Of a DNA stretch of 23,111 nucleotides, positions 7,064-16,294 are shown piece by piece (positions within the stretch are counted from its first letter, which is position 1; each line of letters starts with the position of its first letter). The notes beneath the pieces were generated by a model. It was not told the DNA's origin. It saw only the letters and a list, made by a program, of their open reading frames with translations, and ran no database searches. Source of the DNA: Caryophanales bacterium UBA6259 (GTDB lineage: Bacteria; Bacillota; Bacilli; Tepidibacillales; Tepidibacillaceae); the NCBI GenBank assembly GCA_002441135.1, contig DJVJ01000039.1:593-23703 (forward strand), given 5' to 3'. A program made the position numbers and the translations under genes.

Positions 7064-7310
7064 AGCAAGGGTTTATGTCACGTTAAAAAAGGATGTTTTA
7101 GATCCACAAGGAAAGGCAGTAAAAAACTCTTTAATTTCTTTGGGGTATGACGAAGTTAGTGATCTTCGAGTAGGTAAATATATTGAAGTGACGCTTAATA
7201 TTGAAAATAAAGAAGTAGCTACAGAACGAGTGGAGGAAATGTGCAAAAATCTATTAGCTAACACTGTTATTGAAGACTATCAATTTGAGATTGATGAGGT
7301 GCAATCATGA
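7056..7310 (+). CDS. purS: FGAM synthase subunit PurS
   Basis: An 84-residue protein, the small structural subunit that joins PurQ and PurL in formylglycinamidine ribonucleotide synthase. Bacteria with a short PurL and separate PurQ need it; it helps move ammonia or hold the complex together. The characteristic start FKARVYVTLKKDVLDPQGKAV and the later motif RVGKYIEV are present, and the length equals that of B. subtilis PurS (YexA). A strong site GGGGGG lies just inside the end of purC, and the stop overlaps the purQ start as ATGA. Such overlaps suggest coupled translation giving similar amounts of subunits. Confidence 0.96.
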   Translation: MFKARVYVTLKKDVLDPQGKAVKNSLISLGYDEVSDLRVGKYIEVTLNIENKEVATERVEEMCKNLLANTVIEDYQFEIDEVQS

Positions 7311-7981
7311 AATATGCAGTGATTGTCTTTCCTGGCTCCAATTGTGATATCGATATGTATCATGCAATCGAAGATGTGCTAGGGGAAACGGTTGAATACA
7401 TTTGGCATGAGACTACTTCACTTGATGAATATGATGCAATCCTTTTACCAGGAGGATTCTCCTATGGTGATTATCTGCGTTCTGGAGCGATCGCTCGTTT
7501 CGCTCCAATTATGAAAGAGGTTGAAAAAGCGGCGGAAATAGGGAAACCAATTTTAGGGGTATGCAATGGATTTCAGGTGTTACTTGAGGCAGGATTGCTT
7601 CCCGGTGCGATGAAAAAAAATGATCAGCTTCAGTTTATTTGTGCTACTGAGACAATCATTGTGGAAAATAACCAAACGATTTTTACTAGTGAATATACAT
7701 TAGGTGAAGAGATAGCAATTCCAATTGCTCATGGAGAAGGAAACTATTATTGTGACCCGGAGACTCTTGAACAGTTAAAAAAGAACAATCAAATCGTTTT
7801 TCGATATAAAAACAATCCTAATGGCTCATTAGAGGATATAGCAGGAATTATCAATAAACAAGGAAATGTACTTGGAATGATGCCACATCCAGAACGAGCA
7901 GTGTCTGCCATCCTTGGTTCTGAGGATGGAAAGCGATTATTTCAATCCATTTTAAAGCATTGGAGGGAGCAACGTGTATAG
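7307..7981 (+). CDS. purQ: FGAM synthase glutaminase subunit PurQ
   Basis: A 224-residue class I glutamine amidotransferase that frees ammonia from glutamine for PurL. The nucleophile is Cys86 in GVCNGFQ, and the His-Glu pair lies in MMPHPERAV near the C terminus. The N-terminal VIVFPGSNCDIDMYHA and the oxyanion strand LPGGFSYGDYLR are typical of PurQ, as opposed to the related GuaA or CarA domains. Its length is normal for the small PurQ. The start overlaps the purS stop (ATGA) and its end overlaps purL by eight bases. Confidence 0.97.
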   Translation: MKYAVIVFPGSNCDIDMYHAIEDVLGETVEYIWHETTSLDEYDAILLPGGFSYGDYLRSGAIARFAPIMKEVEKAAEIGKPILGVCNGFQVLLEAGLLPGAMKKNDQLQFICATETIIVENNQTIFTSEYTLGEEIAIPIAHGEGNYYCDPETLEQLKKNNQIVFRYKNNPNGSLEDIAGIINKQGNVLGMMPHPERAVSAILGSEDGKRLFQSILKHWREQRV

Positions 7982-10208
7982 GGAGCCGACTGCAGAGGAG
8001 ATATATACAGAAAAAGTGTATAAGGAATTAGGCTTAAGTGATCAAGAATACCAACGTGTTATTCAGTTGATTGGTAGAAAACCTAACTATACAGAAGCTG
8101 GTCTGTTCAGTGTAATGTGGTCAGAGCATTGTAGCTATAAAACCTCTAAACCAGTACTGAAACGGTTTCCTACAAAGGGGGAACGTGTATTACAAGGTCC
8201 TGGTGAGGGTGCAGGAATAGTGGATATTGGAGATCAGCAAGCAGTAGTTTTTAAAATTGAAAGTCATAACCACCCCTCTGCAATTGAGCCATATCAAGGG
8301 GCAGCAACTGGAGTTGGTGGAATTATTCGAGATGTATTTTCTATGGGCGCCCGTCCAATAGCATTGTTAAATTCGTTGCGATTTGGCCCACTTGAAGACA
8401 AAAGAGTCAAATATCTATTTAAAAATGTTGTTGCTGGTATCGCAAATTACGGTAATAGTATGGGAATTCCTACAGTAGGTGGAGAAGTTGTCTTTGAAGA
8501 AGCTTATCAAGGAAACCCGTTAGTCAATGCGATGTGTGTAGGACTTCTTGAGCATCATCAAATTAAAAAAGGATTAGCCAGTGGAATTGGTAATCCAGTC
8601 ATGTATGTTGGTTCAAGTACGGGAAGAGATGGAATTCACGGAGCAACCTTTGCTTCTGTTGAATTAAGCGAAGATTCGGAATCAAAGAAATCATCAGTCC
8701 AAGTAGGGGATCCTTTTTTGGAAAAGCTGTTACTAGAAGCAACTCTTGAATTGCTAGAGTTAGATATTGTAGAAGGGATTCAGGATATGGGTGCGGCTGG
8801 GTTAACTAGCTCCAGCTCAGAAATGGCAAGTAAAGCTGGAAACGGGATAGAGCTAGACTTAAGTGCAGTACCACGTAGAGAGGCTAATATGACCCCATAT
8901 GAAATCATGCTTTCTGAATCACAAGAACGTATGCTAGTTGTAGTGAAAAAAGGAAAAGAAGCAGAGGTTAAAAGGGTTTTTGATAAATGGGGATTATTTT
9001 CCGCGGTCATTGGAAAGGTGACTGATGATGGTCTTTACCGAATTATTGATCAAGGAAAAATAGTTGCTGAAGTACCTGTTAATGCATTGGTTGATGAAGC
9101 ACCTGTATATCAGATGCCAGCAAAAGAGCCAGAATACTACCGTCGTTTTCAACAGATAGAAAACATCGAGATACCGGATTTACCGGATTTAAATCAGGTG
9201 TTTATAGCTCTTCTTTCCTCGCCCAATATTGCAAGCAAGGAATGGGTTTATCGCCAATATGATCATATGGTAAGAACTAGTACAGCAGTGGCACCTGGAA
9301 GTGATGCTGCCGTAATAACGATAAGGGGCACGAAAAAAGCACTTGCGATGACTACTGATGGAAATGGTCGTTATATTTATTTAGATCCAAAGGTTGGCGG
9401 AGCAATTGCGGTTGCTGAAGCAGCGAGAAATATTGTCTGTTCAGGTGCAGAGCCATTAGCAATCACTGATGGCATTAACTTTGGTAACCCAGAGAAGCCA
9501 GAAATCTTTTGGCAATTTGAACAAGCCGCTGCAGGAATCAGTGAAGCCTGTGATATCTTAAATACGCCTGTCATTGGTGGGAATGTAAGTTTTTATAATG
9601 AGAATAATGGAAAGGCGATCTATCCAACACCGATTATCGGGATGGTGGGATTAATTTCCGACACTAATCATATTACTACTCAGGCTTTCAAAGAAGAGGA
9701 TGATGTAATTCTTCTTTTAGGGGATACCTATGATGAGCTTATGGGATCTGAATTTCAAAAGCTAGTAATAGAAAAAGTAGAAGGCAAACCACCTAAAATA
9801 GATTTAGAACAAGAGAAAAAAGTTCAACAAGCTACTTTAACAGCGATTCGGAATGGTTTAGTTCAATCAGCCCATGATATCAGTGAAGGAGGATTAGCCA
9901 TCGCCTTAGCTGAATCTATTATTTCCGGAAAATTAGGAGCGAATATTAATTTAACAGGAGAATTAAGCAAAGAAGCATTTCTATTTAGTGAAAGTCAGTC
10001 CCGTGTTCTTTTGACAAGTAGGTCGAAGGATGTAGAAAAAGTGAAAAAAATTACCCAGGAAATAGGCGTTTCTTGTCAGGTTATAGGGAAAGTTAGTCAA
10101 AATGAATTTATTGTCGAATACAATGGCGAAATTACAATTAAAACTGATGTTGAACAGATGAAAAAAGCTTGGAAGGAGGCAATCCCATGTTTGATGGAAT
10201 CATGCTAG
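7974..10208 (+). CDS. purL: FGAM synthase large subunit PurL
   Basis: A 744-residue synthetase subunit of the short type, without the glutaminase domain fused in enterobacterial PurL. It turns FGAR, ATP and ammonia into FGAM. The N-terminal linker region contains YTEAGLFSVMWSEHCSYK. The first PurM-like half shows KIESHNHPSAIEPYQGAATG and GIQDMGAAGLTSSSSEMA; the second half carries AITDGINFGNPEKPE and SAHDISEGGLAIAL. The GTG start at 7974 is preceded by GGAGGG inside purQ and overlaps that gene by eight bases. The product needs PurS and PurQ from the two genes just upstream. Confidence 0.97.
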   Translation: MYREPTAEEIYTEKVYKELGLSDQEYQRVIQLIGRKPNYTEAGLFSVMWSEHCSYKTSKPVLKRFPTKGERVLQGPGEGAGIVDIGDQQAVVFKIESHNHPSAIEPYQGAATGVGGIIRDVFSMGARPIALLNSLRFGPLEDKRVKYLFKNVVAGIANYGNSMGIPTVGGEVVFEEAYQGNPLVNAMCVGLLEHHQIKKGLASGIGNPVMYVGSSTGRDGIHGATFASVELSEDSESKKSSVQVGDPFLEKLLLEATLELLELDIVEGIQDMGAAGLTSSSSEMASKAGNGIELDLSAVPRREANMTPYEIMLSESQERMLVVVKKGKEAEVKRVFDKWGLFSAVIGKVTDDGLYRIIDQGKIVAEVPVNALVDEAPVYQMPAKEPEYYRRFQQIENIEIPDLPDLNQVFIALLSSPNIASKEWVYRQYDHMVRTSTAVAPGSDAAVITIRGTKKALAMTTDGNGRYIYLDPKVGGAIAVAEAARNIVCSGAEPLAITDGINFGNPEKPEIFWQFEQAAAGISEACDILNTPVIGGNVSFYNENNGKAIYPTPIIGMVGLISDTNHITTQAFKEEDDVILLLGDTYDELMGSEFQKLVIEKVEGKPPKIDLEQEKKVQQATLTAIRNGLVQSAHDISEGGLAIALAESIISGKLGANINLTGELSKEAFLFSESQSRVLLTSRSKDVEKVKKITQEIGVSCQVIGKVSQNEFIVEYNGEITIKTDVEQMKKAWKEAIPCLMESC

Positions 10209-11626
10209 ATAAGATGAATGAGGAATGCGGCGTTTTTGGAGTCTTTAATCATGATGAAACTCCTCAGCTTTCTTATTATGGATTACACGCACTTCAACAT
10301 CGAGGACAGGAAAGCGCTGGGATTGTAACCTCAAATGGCAGCCAATTTACCTATCACCGTGGTATGGGACTTGTTACAGAAGTGTTTAGCAATAAAGAAT
10401 TAGAAAAATTGACAGGTCATATGGGAATTGGCCATGTTCGTTATTCCACAGCGGGAGAAAGTAGTATTGAAAATGCTCAACCATTAGTTTTTAAATACCG
10501 TGGGGGAGAACTAGCGATAGCCACCAATGGCAATCTGGTTAATGCAGTACAGGTAAGAAGACAATTAGAAAGGCAAGGGGCGATCTTTCAAACAACAAGT
10601 GATACAGAAGTAATCGCCCATCTGATTGCTCGATCGATGTATGAAGATTTAGAGGATGCAGTAAAAGAAGCGTTAAGCATTATAAAAGGGGCCTATGCAT
10701 TGTTAATTATGACGAATGGAAAGCTAGTGGTTGCATTAGATCCCAATGGTCTCCGTCCTCTTTCTATTGGAAAATTAGATCATAGCTATATTTTCTCTTC
10801 AGAAACCTGTGCCTTTGATAGTATTGGTGCAGATTATGTTCGCGAGGTAGAACCGGGAGAGTTAATTATCCTTGATGATGATGGAATGAGATCAGACCGT
10901 TTTACAATTAATACAAGGCGTTCGATCTGTAGCTTCGAATATATCTATTTTGCTAGACCAGATAGCGATATAGCAGGGGTAAATGTTCATTTAGCTCGCA
11001 AAAGACTTGGCAAAAAGCTAGCTCAAGAGCACAAAGTTATAGCGGATGTCATTACTGGAGTACCCGATTCTAGTATTTCAGCGGCCATAGGCTATGCAGA
11101 AGAAGCAGGAATTCCTTATGAGCTTGGTTTAATTAAAAACCGCTATGTTGGAAGAACCTTTATTCAACCTAGTCAAGAGCTAAGGGAAAAAGGGGTTAAG
11201 ATGAAGTTGAGCGCTGTTAGAAAAGTGGTCGAGGGAAAGCGGGTTGTTTTGATTGATGATTCCATTGTTCGCGGAACAACCAGTGGTAGAATTATCAAAA
11301 TGCTACGCGAAGCAGGGGCAACCGAAGTTCATGTTAGAATTAGTTCTCCTCCGGTTAAAAATCCTTGCTTTTATGGAATTGACACCTCGTCAAGGGAAGA
11401 GTTGATCGCAGCAAGTAAATCGGTCGAAGAAATTAGAGAATATATTGGGGCAGATAGCTTAGAATTTTTAAGTATCGAAGGGATGCTAGAGGCCATCAAT
11501 GAGCAAGAGACAAAATCACAGATTAACCAGCATTGTTTAGCATGCTTTAACTCTGATTATCCTACTGAGGTTTATCAAGATAATTCTTTAAATCTAGCAA
11601 CAGAGATGTTGGGGGTGAAGAAATGA
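10187..11626 (+). CDS. purF: Amidophosphoribosyltransferase PurF (Fe-S type)
   Basis: A 479-residue enzyme that makes phosphoribosylamine from PRPP and glutamine, the committed step of the pathway. A short propeptide precedes Cys14 in NEECGVFG, the N-terminal nucleophile after processing. The PRPP loop VVLIDDSIVRGTTSG is intact. Cys248, Cys394, Cys450 and Cys453 correspond, after removing 13 residues, to mature positions 235, 381, 437 and 440. That is the four-cysteine set holding the [4Fe-4S] cluster in B. subtilis PurF, so this enzyme should be oxygen-labile and cluster-dependent. ATG at 10187 follows GGAAGGAGG with good spacing; ATG at 10202 would also leave the cysteine inside the product. 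It overlaps purL by 22 bases and purM by four. Confidence 0.96.
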   Translation: MFDGIMLDKMNEECGVFGVFNHDETPQLSYYGLHALQHRGQESAGIVTSNGSQFTYHRGMGLVTEVFSNKELEKLTGHMGIGHVRYSTAGESSIENAQPLVFKYRGGELAIATNGNLVNAVQVRRQLERQGAIFQTTSDTEVIAHLIARSMYEDLEDAVKEALSIIKGAYALLIMTNGKLVVALDPNGLRPLSIGKLDHSYIFSSETCAFDSIGADYVREVEPGELIILDDDGMRSDRFTINTRRSICSFEYIYFARPDSDIAGVNVHLARKRLGKKLAQEHKVIADVITGVPDSSISAAIGYAEEAGIPYELGLIKNRYVGRTFIQPSQELREKGVKMKLSAVRKVVEGKRVVLIDDSIVRGTTSGRIIKMLREAGATEVHVRISSPPVKNPCFYGIDTSSREELIAASKSVEEIREYIGADSLEFLSIEGMLEAINEQETKSQINQHCLACFNSDYPTEVYQDNSLNLATEMLGVKK

Positions 11627-12678
11627 GCGAACGCTATAAACAAGCAGGAGTAGATATTGATGCGGGAAATGAAGCGGTAGAACGGATTAAGAGTCATGTG
11701 AGCAAAACCTATCGCCCAGAAGTGAGAACCGACTTAGGTGGTTTTGGTGGCTTGTTTTCTTTGCAAAATAAATATAAAAAACCGATTTTAGTTTCTGGAA
11801 CGGATGGAGTAGGAACCAAATTAAAAGTGGCAGTTGCAATGGATAATCATCAAACGATCGGAATCGATTTAGTGGCGATGTGTGTGAATGATATTTTAGT
11901 ATATGGTGCAGAGCCCTTATTTTTCCTCGATTATATAGCAACAGGTAAGCTGCAGCCAGAGAAGATGGAAGAGATTATTGCAGGGATTGCGGATGGCTGT
12001 ATCCAAGCAGGTTGTTCTTTGATCGGTGGAGAAATGGCTGAGATGCCAGGAATGTATCAGGAAAAACATTATGATCTTGCGGGATTTGCAGTAGGTGTTG
12101 TTGAGGAAGAAAAAATGATTGATGGTAAAAGCATAAAGGCTGGAGATGTCATCCTTGGTCTGAGCTCAAGTGGATTGCATAGTAATGGCTACTCTTTAGC
12201 TAGACATTTGTTACTAGAAAACGAAAACGATTACCCGTCATTTGATTTAAAAGCAAAACTTCCAGAATTAGAGGATAAGCAGCTTGGCGAAGTATTATTA
12301 AAGCCTACTAAAATCTACGTAAAACCCGTTTTAAAATTAATAGAGGAAATAGAAGTTAAGGGAATGGCCCATATAACAGGTGGTGGCTTTATTGATAATA
12401 TTCCTAGAACATTACCTGATGGATTACAAGCAATAATACATTTAAATTCCTGGGATATTCCGCCAATATTTGCCCTACTTCAACAGACAGGAGATATTCC
12501 AACCGAGGAAATGTATCGCACCTTTAATATGGGAATTGGGTTCATTATAATTGTATCCAGTGAAAATGCAGCTGAAGCAATAAATCTTCTTGAGCAATTA
12601 GGTGAAGAGGTCTCAATCATTGGAAAAGTGCAAGCAGGAGAAAAGGGAGTTATTTTAGTAGGAGAAGATAACCAATGA
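11623..12678 (+). CDS. purM: AIR synthetase PurM
   Basis: A 351-residue phosphoribosylformylglycinamidine cyclo-ligase that closes the imidazole ring, converting FGAM and ATP into AIR. Typical blocks are VSGTDGVGTKLKVA, GIDLVAMCVNDILVYGAEPLF, CSLIGGEMAEMPGMY, LGLSSSGLHSNGYSL and HITGGGFIDNIPR. The length is close to that of other bacterial PurM proteins (about 345). The ATG overlaps the purF stop as ATGA, and its own stop overlaps purN in the same way, so the order purF-M-N is read as a tightly coupled group. Confidence 0.97.
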   Translation: MSERYKQAGVDIDAGNEAVERIKSHVSKTYRPEVRTDLGGFGGLFSLQNKYKKPILVSGTDGVGTKLKVAVAMDNHQTIGIDLVAMCVNDILVYGAEPLFFLDYIATGKLQPEKMEEIIAGIADGCIQAGCSLIGGEMAEMPGMYQEKHYDLAGFAVGVVEEEKMIDGKSIKAGDVILGLSSSGLHSNGYSLARHLLLENENDYPSFDLKAKLPELEDKQLGEVLLKPTKIYVKPVLKLIEEIEVKGMAHITGGGFIDNIPRTLPDGLQAIIHLNSWDIPPIFALLQQTGDIPTEEMYRTFNMGIGFIIIVSSENAAEAINLLEQLGEEVSIIGKVQAGEKGVILVGEDNQ

Positions 12679-13277
12679 AAAAAATAGCGGTATTTGCTTC
12701 GGGAAACGGTTCGAATTTTCAAAGTTTAGTTGAAGCAGAAGTTGAAGGAGACTTAAATGGCCATGTCACAATTTTAATCTCTGATCGCCCGAATGCATAT
12801 GTAATACAACGGGCAAAAATGCTTGATATTCCTGTCTTTTATTTTGATCCAAAGCAATATGAATCAAAAAAAGATTATGAAACAGTAATTATTGAAGTTT
12901 TAAAAGAATTCGGGATTGATTTAATCGTATTAGCAGGGTATATGCGCCTAATTGGAAAAGAACTTTTACAGGCTTTTCCAAATCGGATCATTAATTTGCA
13001 TCCGTCCCTCCTACCAGCTTTTAAAGGAAAGGATGCAATCGGTCAAGCTTATCACTATGGCGCAAGGTTTACTGGGGTTACAGTTCATTTTGTTGATGAA
13101 GGAATGGATACTGGATCAATCCTACTTCAAGAGGTTGTCCGGATTGAACAAGAAGATAGTGTAGAGCAATTAACACAAAGAATCCATGATGTAGAGCACC
13201 AATTGTTAATTAAAGCAGTTAATATCGTACTTGATGGAAATTATGAGATTATAAATAGAAGAGTTATTTTACATTAA
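12675..13277 (+). CDS. purN: GAR formyltransferase PurN
   Basis: A 200-residue folate-dependent enzyme that transfers a formyl group from 10-formyltetrahydrofolate to GAR. The N-terminal ASGNGSNFQSL binds the phosphate of GAR. The catalytic Asn and His lie in IINLHPSLLPAFKG, and the Asp in VHFVDEGMDTG. The common sequence is HPSLLPSFPG or similar, so AFKG is a small variation. It overlaps purM by four bases (ATGA). After it comes a 71-base AT-rich gap, the second break in an otherwise compact operon. No formate-dependent PurT is present in the window. Confidence 0.96.
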   Translation: MKKIAVFASGNGSNFQSLVEAEVEGDLNGHVTILISDRPNAYVIQRAKMLDIPVFYFDPKQYESKKDYETVIIEVLKEFGIDLIVLAGYMRLIGKELLQAFPNRIINLHPSLLPAFKGKDAIGQAYHYGARFTGVTVHFVDEGMDTGSILLQEVVRIEQEDSVEQLTQRIHDVEHQLLIKAVNIVLDGNYEIINRRVILH

Positions 13278-13281
13278 AAAA

Positions 13282-13309
13282 TTAAATAAAAGCTAGCTTT
13301 ATTATTTAA
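13282..13309 (+). promoter_or_regulatory. AT-rich hairpin in the purN-purH gap
   Basis: TTAAATAA (13282-13289) pairs with TTATTTAA (13302-13309). The palindrome AAGCTAGCTT lies between the arms, with TA left over on the 3' side. No T-tract follows. It may affect RNA stability or processing, but the stem is weak and could be chance in AT-rich sequence. Confidence 0.3.
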
Positions 13310-13348
13310 ATAAACGAAGTTATTTATGAGGTAATGGGGGAATAAAGG

Positions 13349-14881
13349 ATGAAGAAAAGAGCATTGATCAGTGTATCTGATAAACAAGGTATAGTGGAGT
13401 TTGCCAAAGCCTTGGTTGAATTAGACTATGAGATTATATCTACAGGGGGAACCAAAAAAGAGTTTGAGAATGCTGGGGTTCCTGTCATCAGTATTTCAGA
13501 TATAACAGGATTTCCCGAGATTATGAATGGCAGAGTTAAAACCTTACATCCTAATATTTTTGCAGGGCTTCTTGCGATAAGAAATAATGAAGAGCATATG
13601 AATCAACTACAAACTCATGATATTTCACCCATTGAACTCGTTGTGGTTAACCTATATCCCTTTAAAGAAACGATTTCAAAACCAAATGTAAGCTGGGAAG
13701 AAGCGATTGAGAACATTGATATTGGTGGGCCATCCATGCTAAGAGCAGCTGCAAAAAACCATCAGGATGTAGCAGTTGTTACAGATCCTCTAGACTATAC
13801 CCTGCTAATTGAACAGTTAAACGAAACAAAGGAAATAAGTCTGGATACGAAAAAAATGCTTGCTGGCAAGGTGTTTCAGCATACAGCAGCCTATGACACC
13901 TTAATTGCGCAATATTTCTTAAACCAAAAAGAAGAGCAATATCCAGAAAGCTTAACCTTAACCTTTGAGAAGGTTCAGGATTTAAGATATGGTGAAAATC
14001 CGCATCAAAAAGCCAGCTTTTATAAGCAAGTATTATCTAAAGAAGGTTTAGCAACTGCAAAGCAATTACATGGTAAAGAGTTATCCTATAACAATATTCA
14101 AGATACCAATGCCGCTTGGGAAATTGTAAAGGAATTTAGTGAACCAGTGGTTGTTGCGGTTAAACACATGAATCCATGTGGGGTTGGTATTGGAGAGAAC
14201 CTTTTTGAAGCTTATACAAGGGCATATGAAGCAGATCCTATTTCTATTTTTGGTGGAATCGTAGCCACGAATCAGGTTATAGATGAGGCAACAGCAAATC
14301 AATTAAAGGAAATATTTTTAGAAGTAATTATTGCCCCAGCATTTGAAGATAAAGCAGTAGAGATCCTTACCCAAAAGAAAAATATTCGCTTATTAGAGCT
14401 GAAAGAAGAACAACGTGATATCCATGCGAAAAAGTTCGTATCGGTAGCAGGTGGTTTGCTAGTTCAAGATCAGGATCAATATGCGATAGAAGCAAGTGAT
14501 TTGAAAATAGTTACTAAGCGTCAACCAACAGAGGAAGAGCTTAAGCAGCTATTATTCGCTTGGAAGGTAGTTAAGCATGTTAAATCCAATGCCATTGTGT
14601 TAGCCAATAATAAACAAACCGTTGGCGTTGGAGCTGGACAAATGAACCGAGTTGGTGCAGCAAAAATTGCAATAGAACAAGCAGGAGTATTAAGCAATGG
14701 TGCAGTCCTAGCTTCTGATGCCTTTTTCCCAATGCCTGATACAGTAGAAGAGGCGGCAAAGGCAGGGATAACGGCCATTATTCAGCCTGGTGGCTCCATT
14801 CGTGATCAGGATTCTATAGAGGAAGCAGATAAGCACGGAATAGCAATGGTCTTTACAGAGGTACGCCATTTTAAACATTAA
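13349..14881 (+). CDS. purH: Bifunctional AICAR formyltransferase/IMP cyclohydrolase PurH
   Basis: A 510-residue two-domain enzyme for the last two steps to IMP. The N-terminal third is the MGS-like IMP cyclohydrolase domain (KRALISVSDKQGIVEFAKAL, then STGGT and GRVKTLHPNIFAGLL). The rest is the AICAR transformylase domain with the catalytic Lys-His in AVKHMNPCGVG, followed by SNAIVLANN and the C-terminal GGSIRDQDSIEEAD. Length and domain order are standard. GGGGGAATAAAGG precedes the ATG. The gene follows a 71-base gap after purN and lies 17 bases before purD. Confidence 0.97.
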   Translation: MKKRALISVSDKQGIVEFAKALVELDYEIISTGGTKKEFENAGVPVISISDITGFPEIMNGRVKTLHPNIFAGLLAIRNNEEHMNQLQTHDISPIELVVVNLYPFKETISKPNVSWEEAIENIDIGGPSMLRAAAKNHQDVAVVTDPLDYTLLIEQLNETKEISLDTKKMLAGKVFQHTAAYDTLIAQYFLNQKEEQYPESLTLTFEKVQDLRYGENPHQKASFYKQVLSKEGLATAKQLHGKELSYNNIQDTNAAWEIVKEFSEPVVVAVKHMNPCGVGIGENLFEAYTRAYEADPISIFGGIVATNQVIDEATANQLKEIFLEVIIAPAFEDKAVEILTQKKNIRLLELKEEQRDIHAKKFVSVAGGLLVQDQDQYAIEASDLKIVTKRQPTEEELKQLLFAWKVVKHVKSNAIVLANNKQTVGVGAGQMNRVGAAKIAIEQAGVLSNGAVLASDAFFPMPDTVEEAAKAGITAIIQPGGSIRDQDSIEEADKHGIAMVFTEVRHFKH

Positions 14882-14898
14882 GTGAATCGAGGTGCAGT

Positions 14899-16173
14899 AT
14901 GAAGGTCCTAATCATTGGTCAGGGTGGAAGAGAGCATGCGCTTGTACGGTCGATAAAGAGAAGTCCAAAGGTGGAGCAGGTTTATTGTGCACCTGGCAAT
15001 GGCGGTATTGAAAAAGATGCCATTTGTCTAGCGATTAACGAATTGGATTTTGAGGGATTAACAGCTGCAGTAAAGCAATATGAAATAGATTTAACGATTG
15101 TTGGCCCAGAGCAACCTTTAATAGAAGGAATTGTCGATTATTTTCAGGTAAAAAGACTTCCAATCATTGGCCCAACTAAATTAGGCGCTCAAATGGAAGG
15201 GAGCAAAGCCTTTGCGAAGGAGCTAATGAAGAAGTATCAGATTCCAACTGCACAATATCACGTATTTGTAGATAAAGAATCTGCTATAAACTATGTTAAA
15301 GAAAACGGGGTACCGATTGTCATCAAAGCGGATGGTTTAGCAGCAGGAAAAGGAGTTATTGTCGCCTTCGAAATGGAAGAAGCAATACAAGCCATTCACA
15401 ATATAATGGAGGAACGGAAATTTGGAGAAGCAGGCCAAAAGATTGTTATTGAAGAATTTCTACAGGGAGAAGAATTAACGGTGCTTGCTTTTGTTGATGG
15501 AACAATAGTTCTACCTATGGAGGCTGCTCAAGATCATAAGCCTGTCTTTGATGGAGACAAAGGTCCGAATACTGGTGGAATGGGGGCTTATTCACCAGTA
15601 CCACATATTAAAGCAGAATTAATAAACCAAATTGTGGAGCAAATTATTCAGCCAACGGCCAATGCATTGGTTAAAGAGGGGATTCATTACCGTGGAATCT
15701 TATATACCGGTTTAATGCTAACAGAAAATGGGCCAAAGGTGATTGAATATAATGCAAGATTTGGTGACCCTGAAACGCAGGTAGTATTACCAAGGCTTGC
15801 GACAGATCTAGTCGATGTTTTTCTTGCGATAAATAATGGACAATTGGCTACAATTCAGCTTCAATGGAAAAAAGAATCTGCAGTATGTGTGGTTATGAGT
15901 TCAGATGGTTATCCTTTAACCTATGAAAAAGGAAAACCTATTTATTTTGAGGAGCTATCAGAGGAAATAGAAGTATTTGTTGCTGGCGCTACTAAAAGAG
16001 GAGAGAGCTTAATAACCTCAGGCGGTAGAGTGTTGAGTGTGACAGGGTTAGGGGAAGACATCATCACTGCAAAAGAGCTTGCCTATTCAGGAATCGATTG
16101 TATTTCTTTTCAGGGTGCACATTTTCGAACAGATATTGCAAATAGGGCGATAGCCAAAATGAGTACAATATAA
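14899..16173 (+). CDS. purD: GAR synthetase PurD
   Basis: A 424-residue ATP-grasp ligase joining phosphoribosylamine and glycine, the second step of the pathway. Visible motifs are VLIIGQGGREHALV at the N terminus, the ATP-binding VIKADGLAAGKGVIVA, PNTGGMGAYSPVP, and the metal site YNARFGDPETQVVLPRL. The length matches the Bacillus enzyme. It is the last gene of the operon: GGTGCAG-type sequence lies before its ATG, 17 bases after purH, and a strong terminator follows its stop. Confidence 0.97.
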   Translation: MKVLIIGQGGREHALVRSIKRSPKVEQVYCAPGNGGIEKDAICLAINELDFEGLTAAVKQYEIDLTIVGPEQPLIEGIVDYFQVKRLPIIGPTKLGAQMEGSKAFAKELMKKYQIPTAQYHVFVDKESAINYVKENGVPIVIKADGLAAGKGVIVAFEMEEAIQAIHNIMEERKFGEAGQKIVIEEFLQGEELTVLAFVDGTIVLPMEAAQDHKPVFDGDKGPNTGGMGAYSPVPHIKAELINQIVEQIIQPTANALVKEGIHYRGILYTGLMLTENGPKVIEYNARFGDPETQVVLPRLATDLVDVFLAINNGQLATIQLQWKKESAVCVVMSSDGYPLTYEKGKPIYFEELSEEIEVFVAGATKRGESLITSGGRVLSVTGLGEDIITAKELAYSGIDCISFQGAHFRTDIANRAIAKMSTI

Positions 16174-16195
16174 AAAATAAATGGTATTGAAATTT

Positions 16196-16239
16196 AAAAA
16201 TCCCAACTTACAGATTTAAATGCGGTTGGGATTTTTTTT
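16196..16239 (+). terminator. Terminator of the pur operon
   Basis: AAAAATCCCAAC (16196-16207) pairs with GTTGGGATTTTT starting at 16225, and eight T follow the stem. It lies 22 bases after the purD stop and is a strong Rho-independent terminator. Confidence 0.93.
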
Positions 16240-16257
16240 GCCTACACCTTAAAAGGG

Positions 16258-16279
16258 CTTGGCGATAAGCCAAGTTTTT
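16258..16279. terminator. Second hairpin, probably bidirectional terminator
   Basis: CTTGGC, loop GATAA, GCCAAG and five T on the plus strand. Read the other way, the same stem is followed by CCCTTTT and lies 16 bases beyond the stop of the minus-strand small membrane gene. It therefore backs up the pur terminator and probably ends that gene's transcript. Confidence 0.75.
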
Positions 16280-16294
16280 CTAACAAATTATCCT

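Noticed and set aside
14521..14778. Minus-strand frame inside purH
   Set aside because: It is antisense to the conserved AICAR transformylase domain; the apparent protein is low in complexity and without a start signal.
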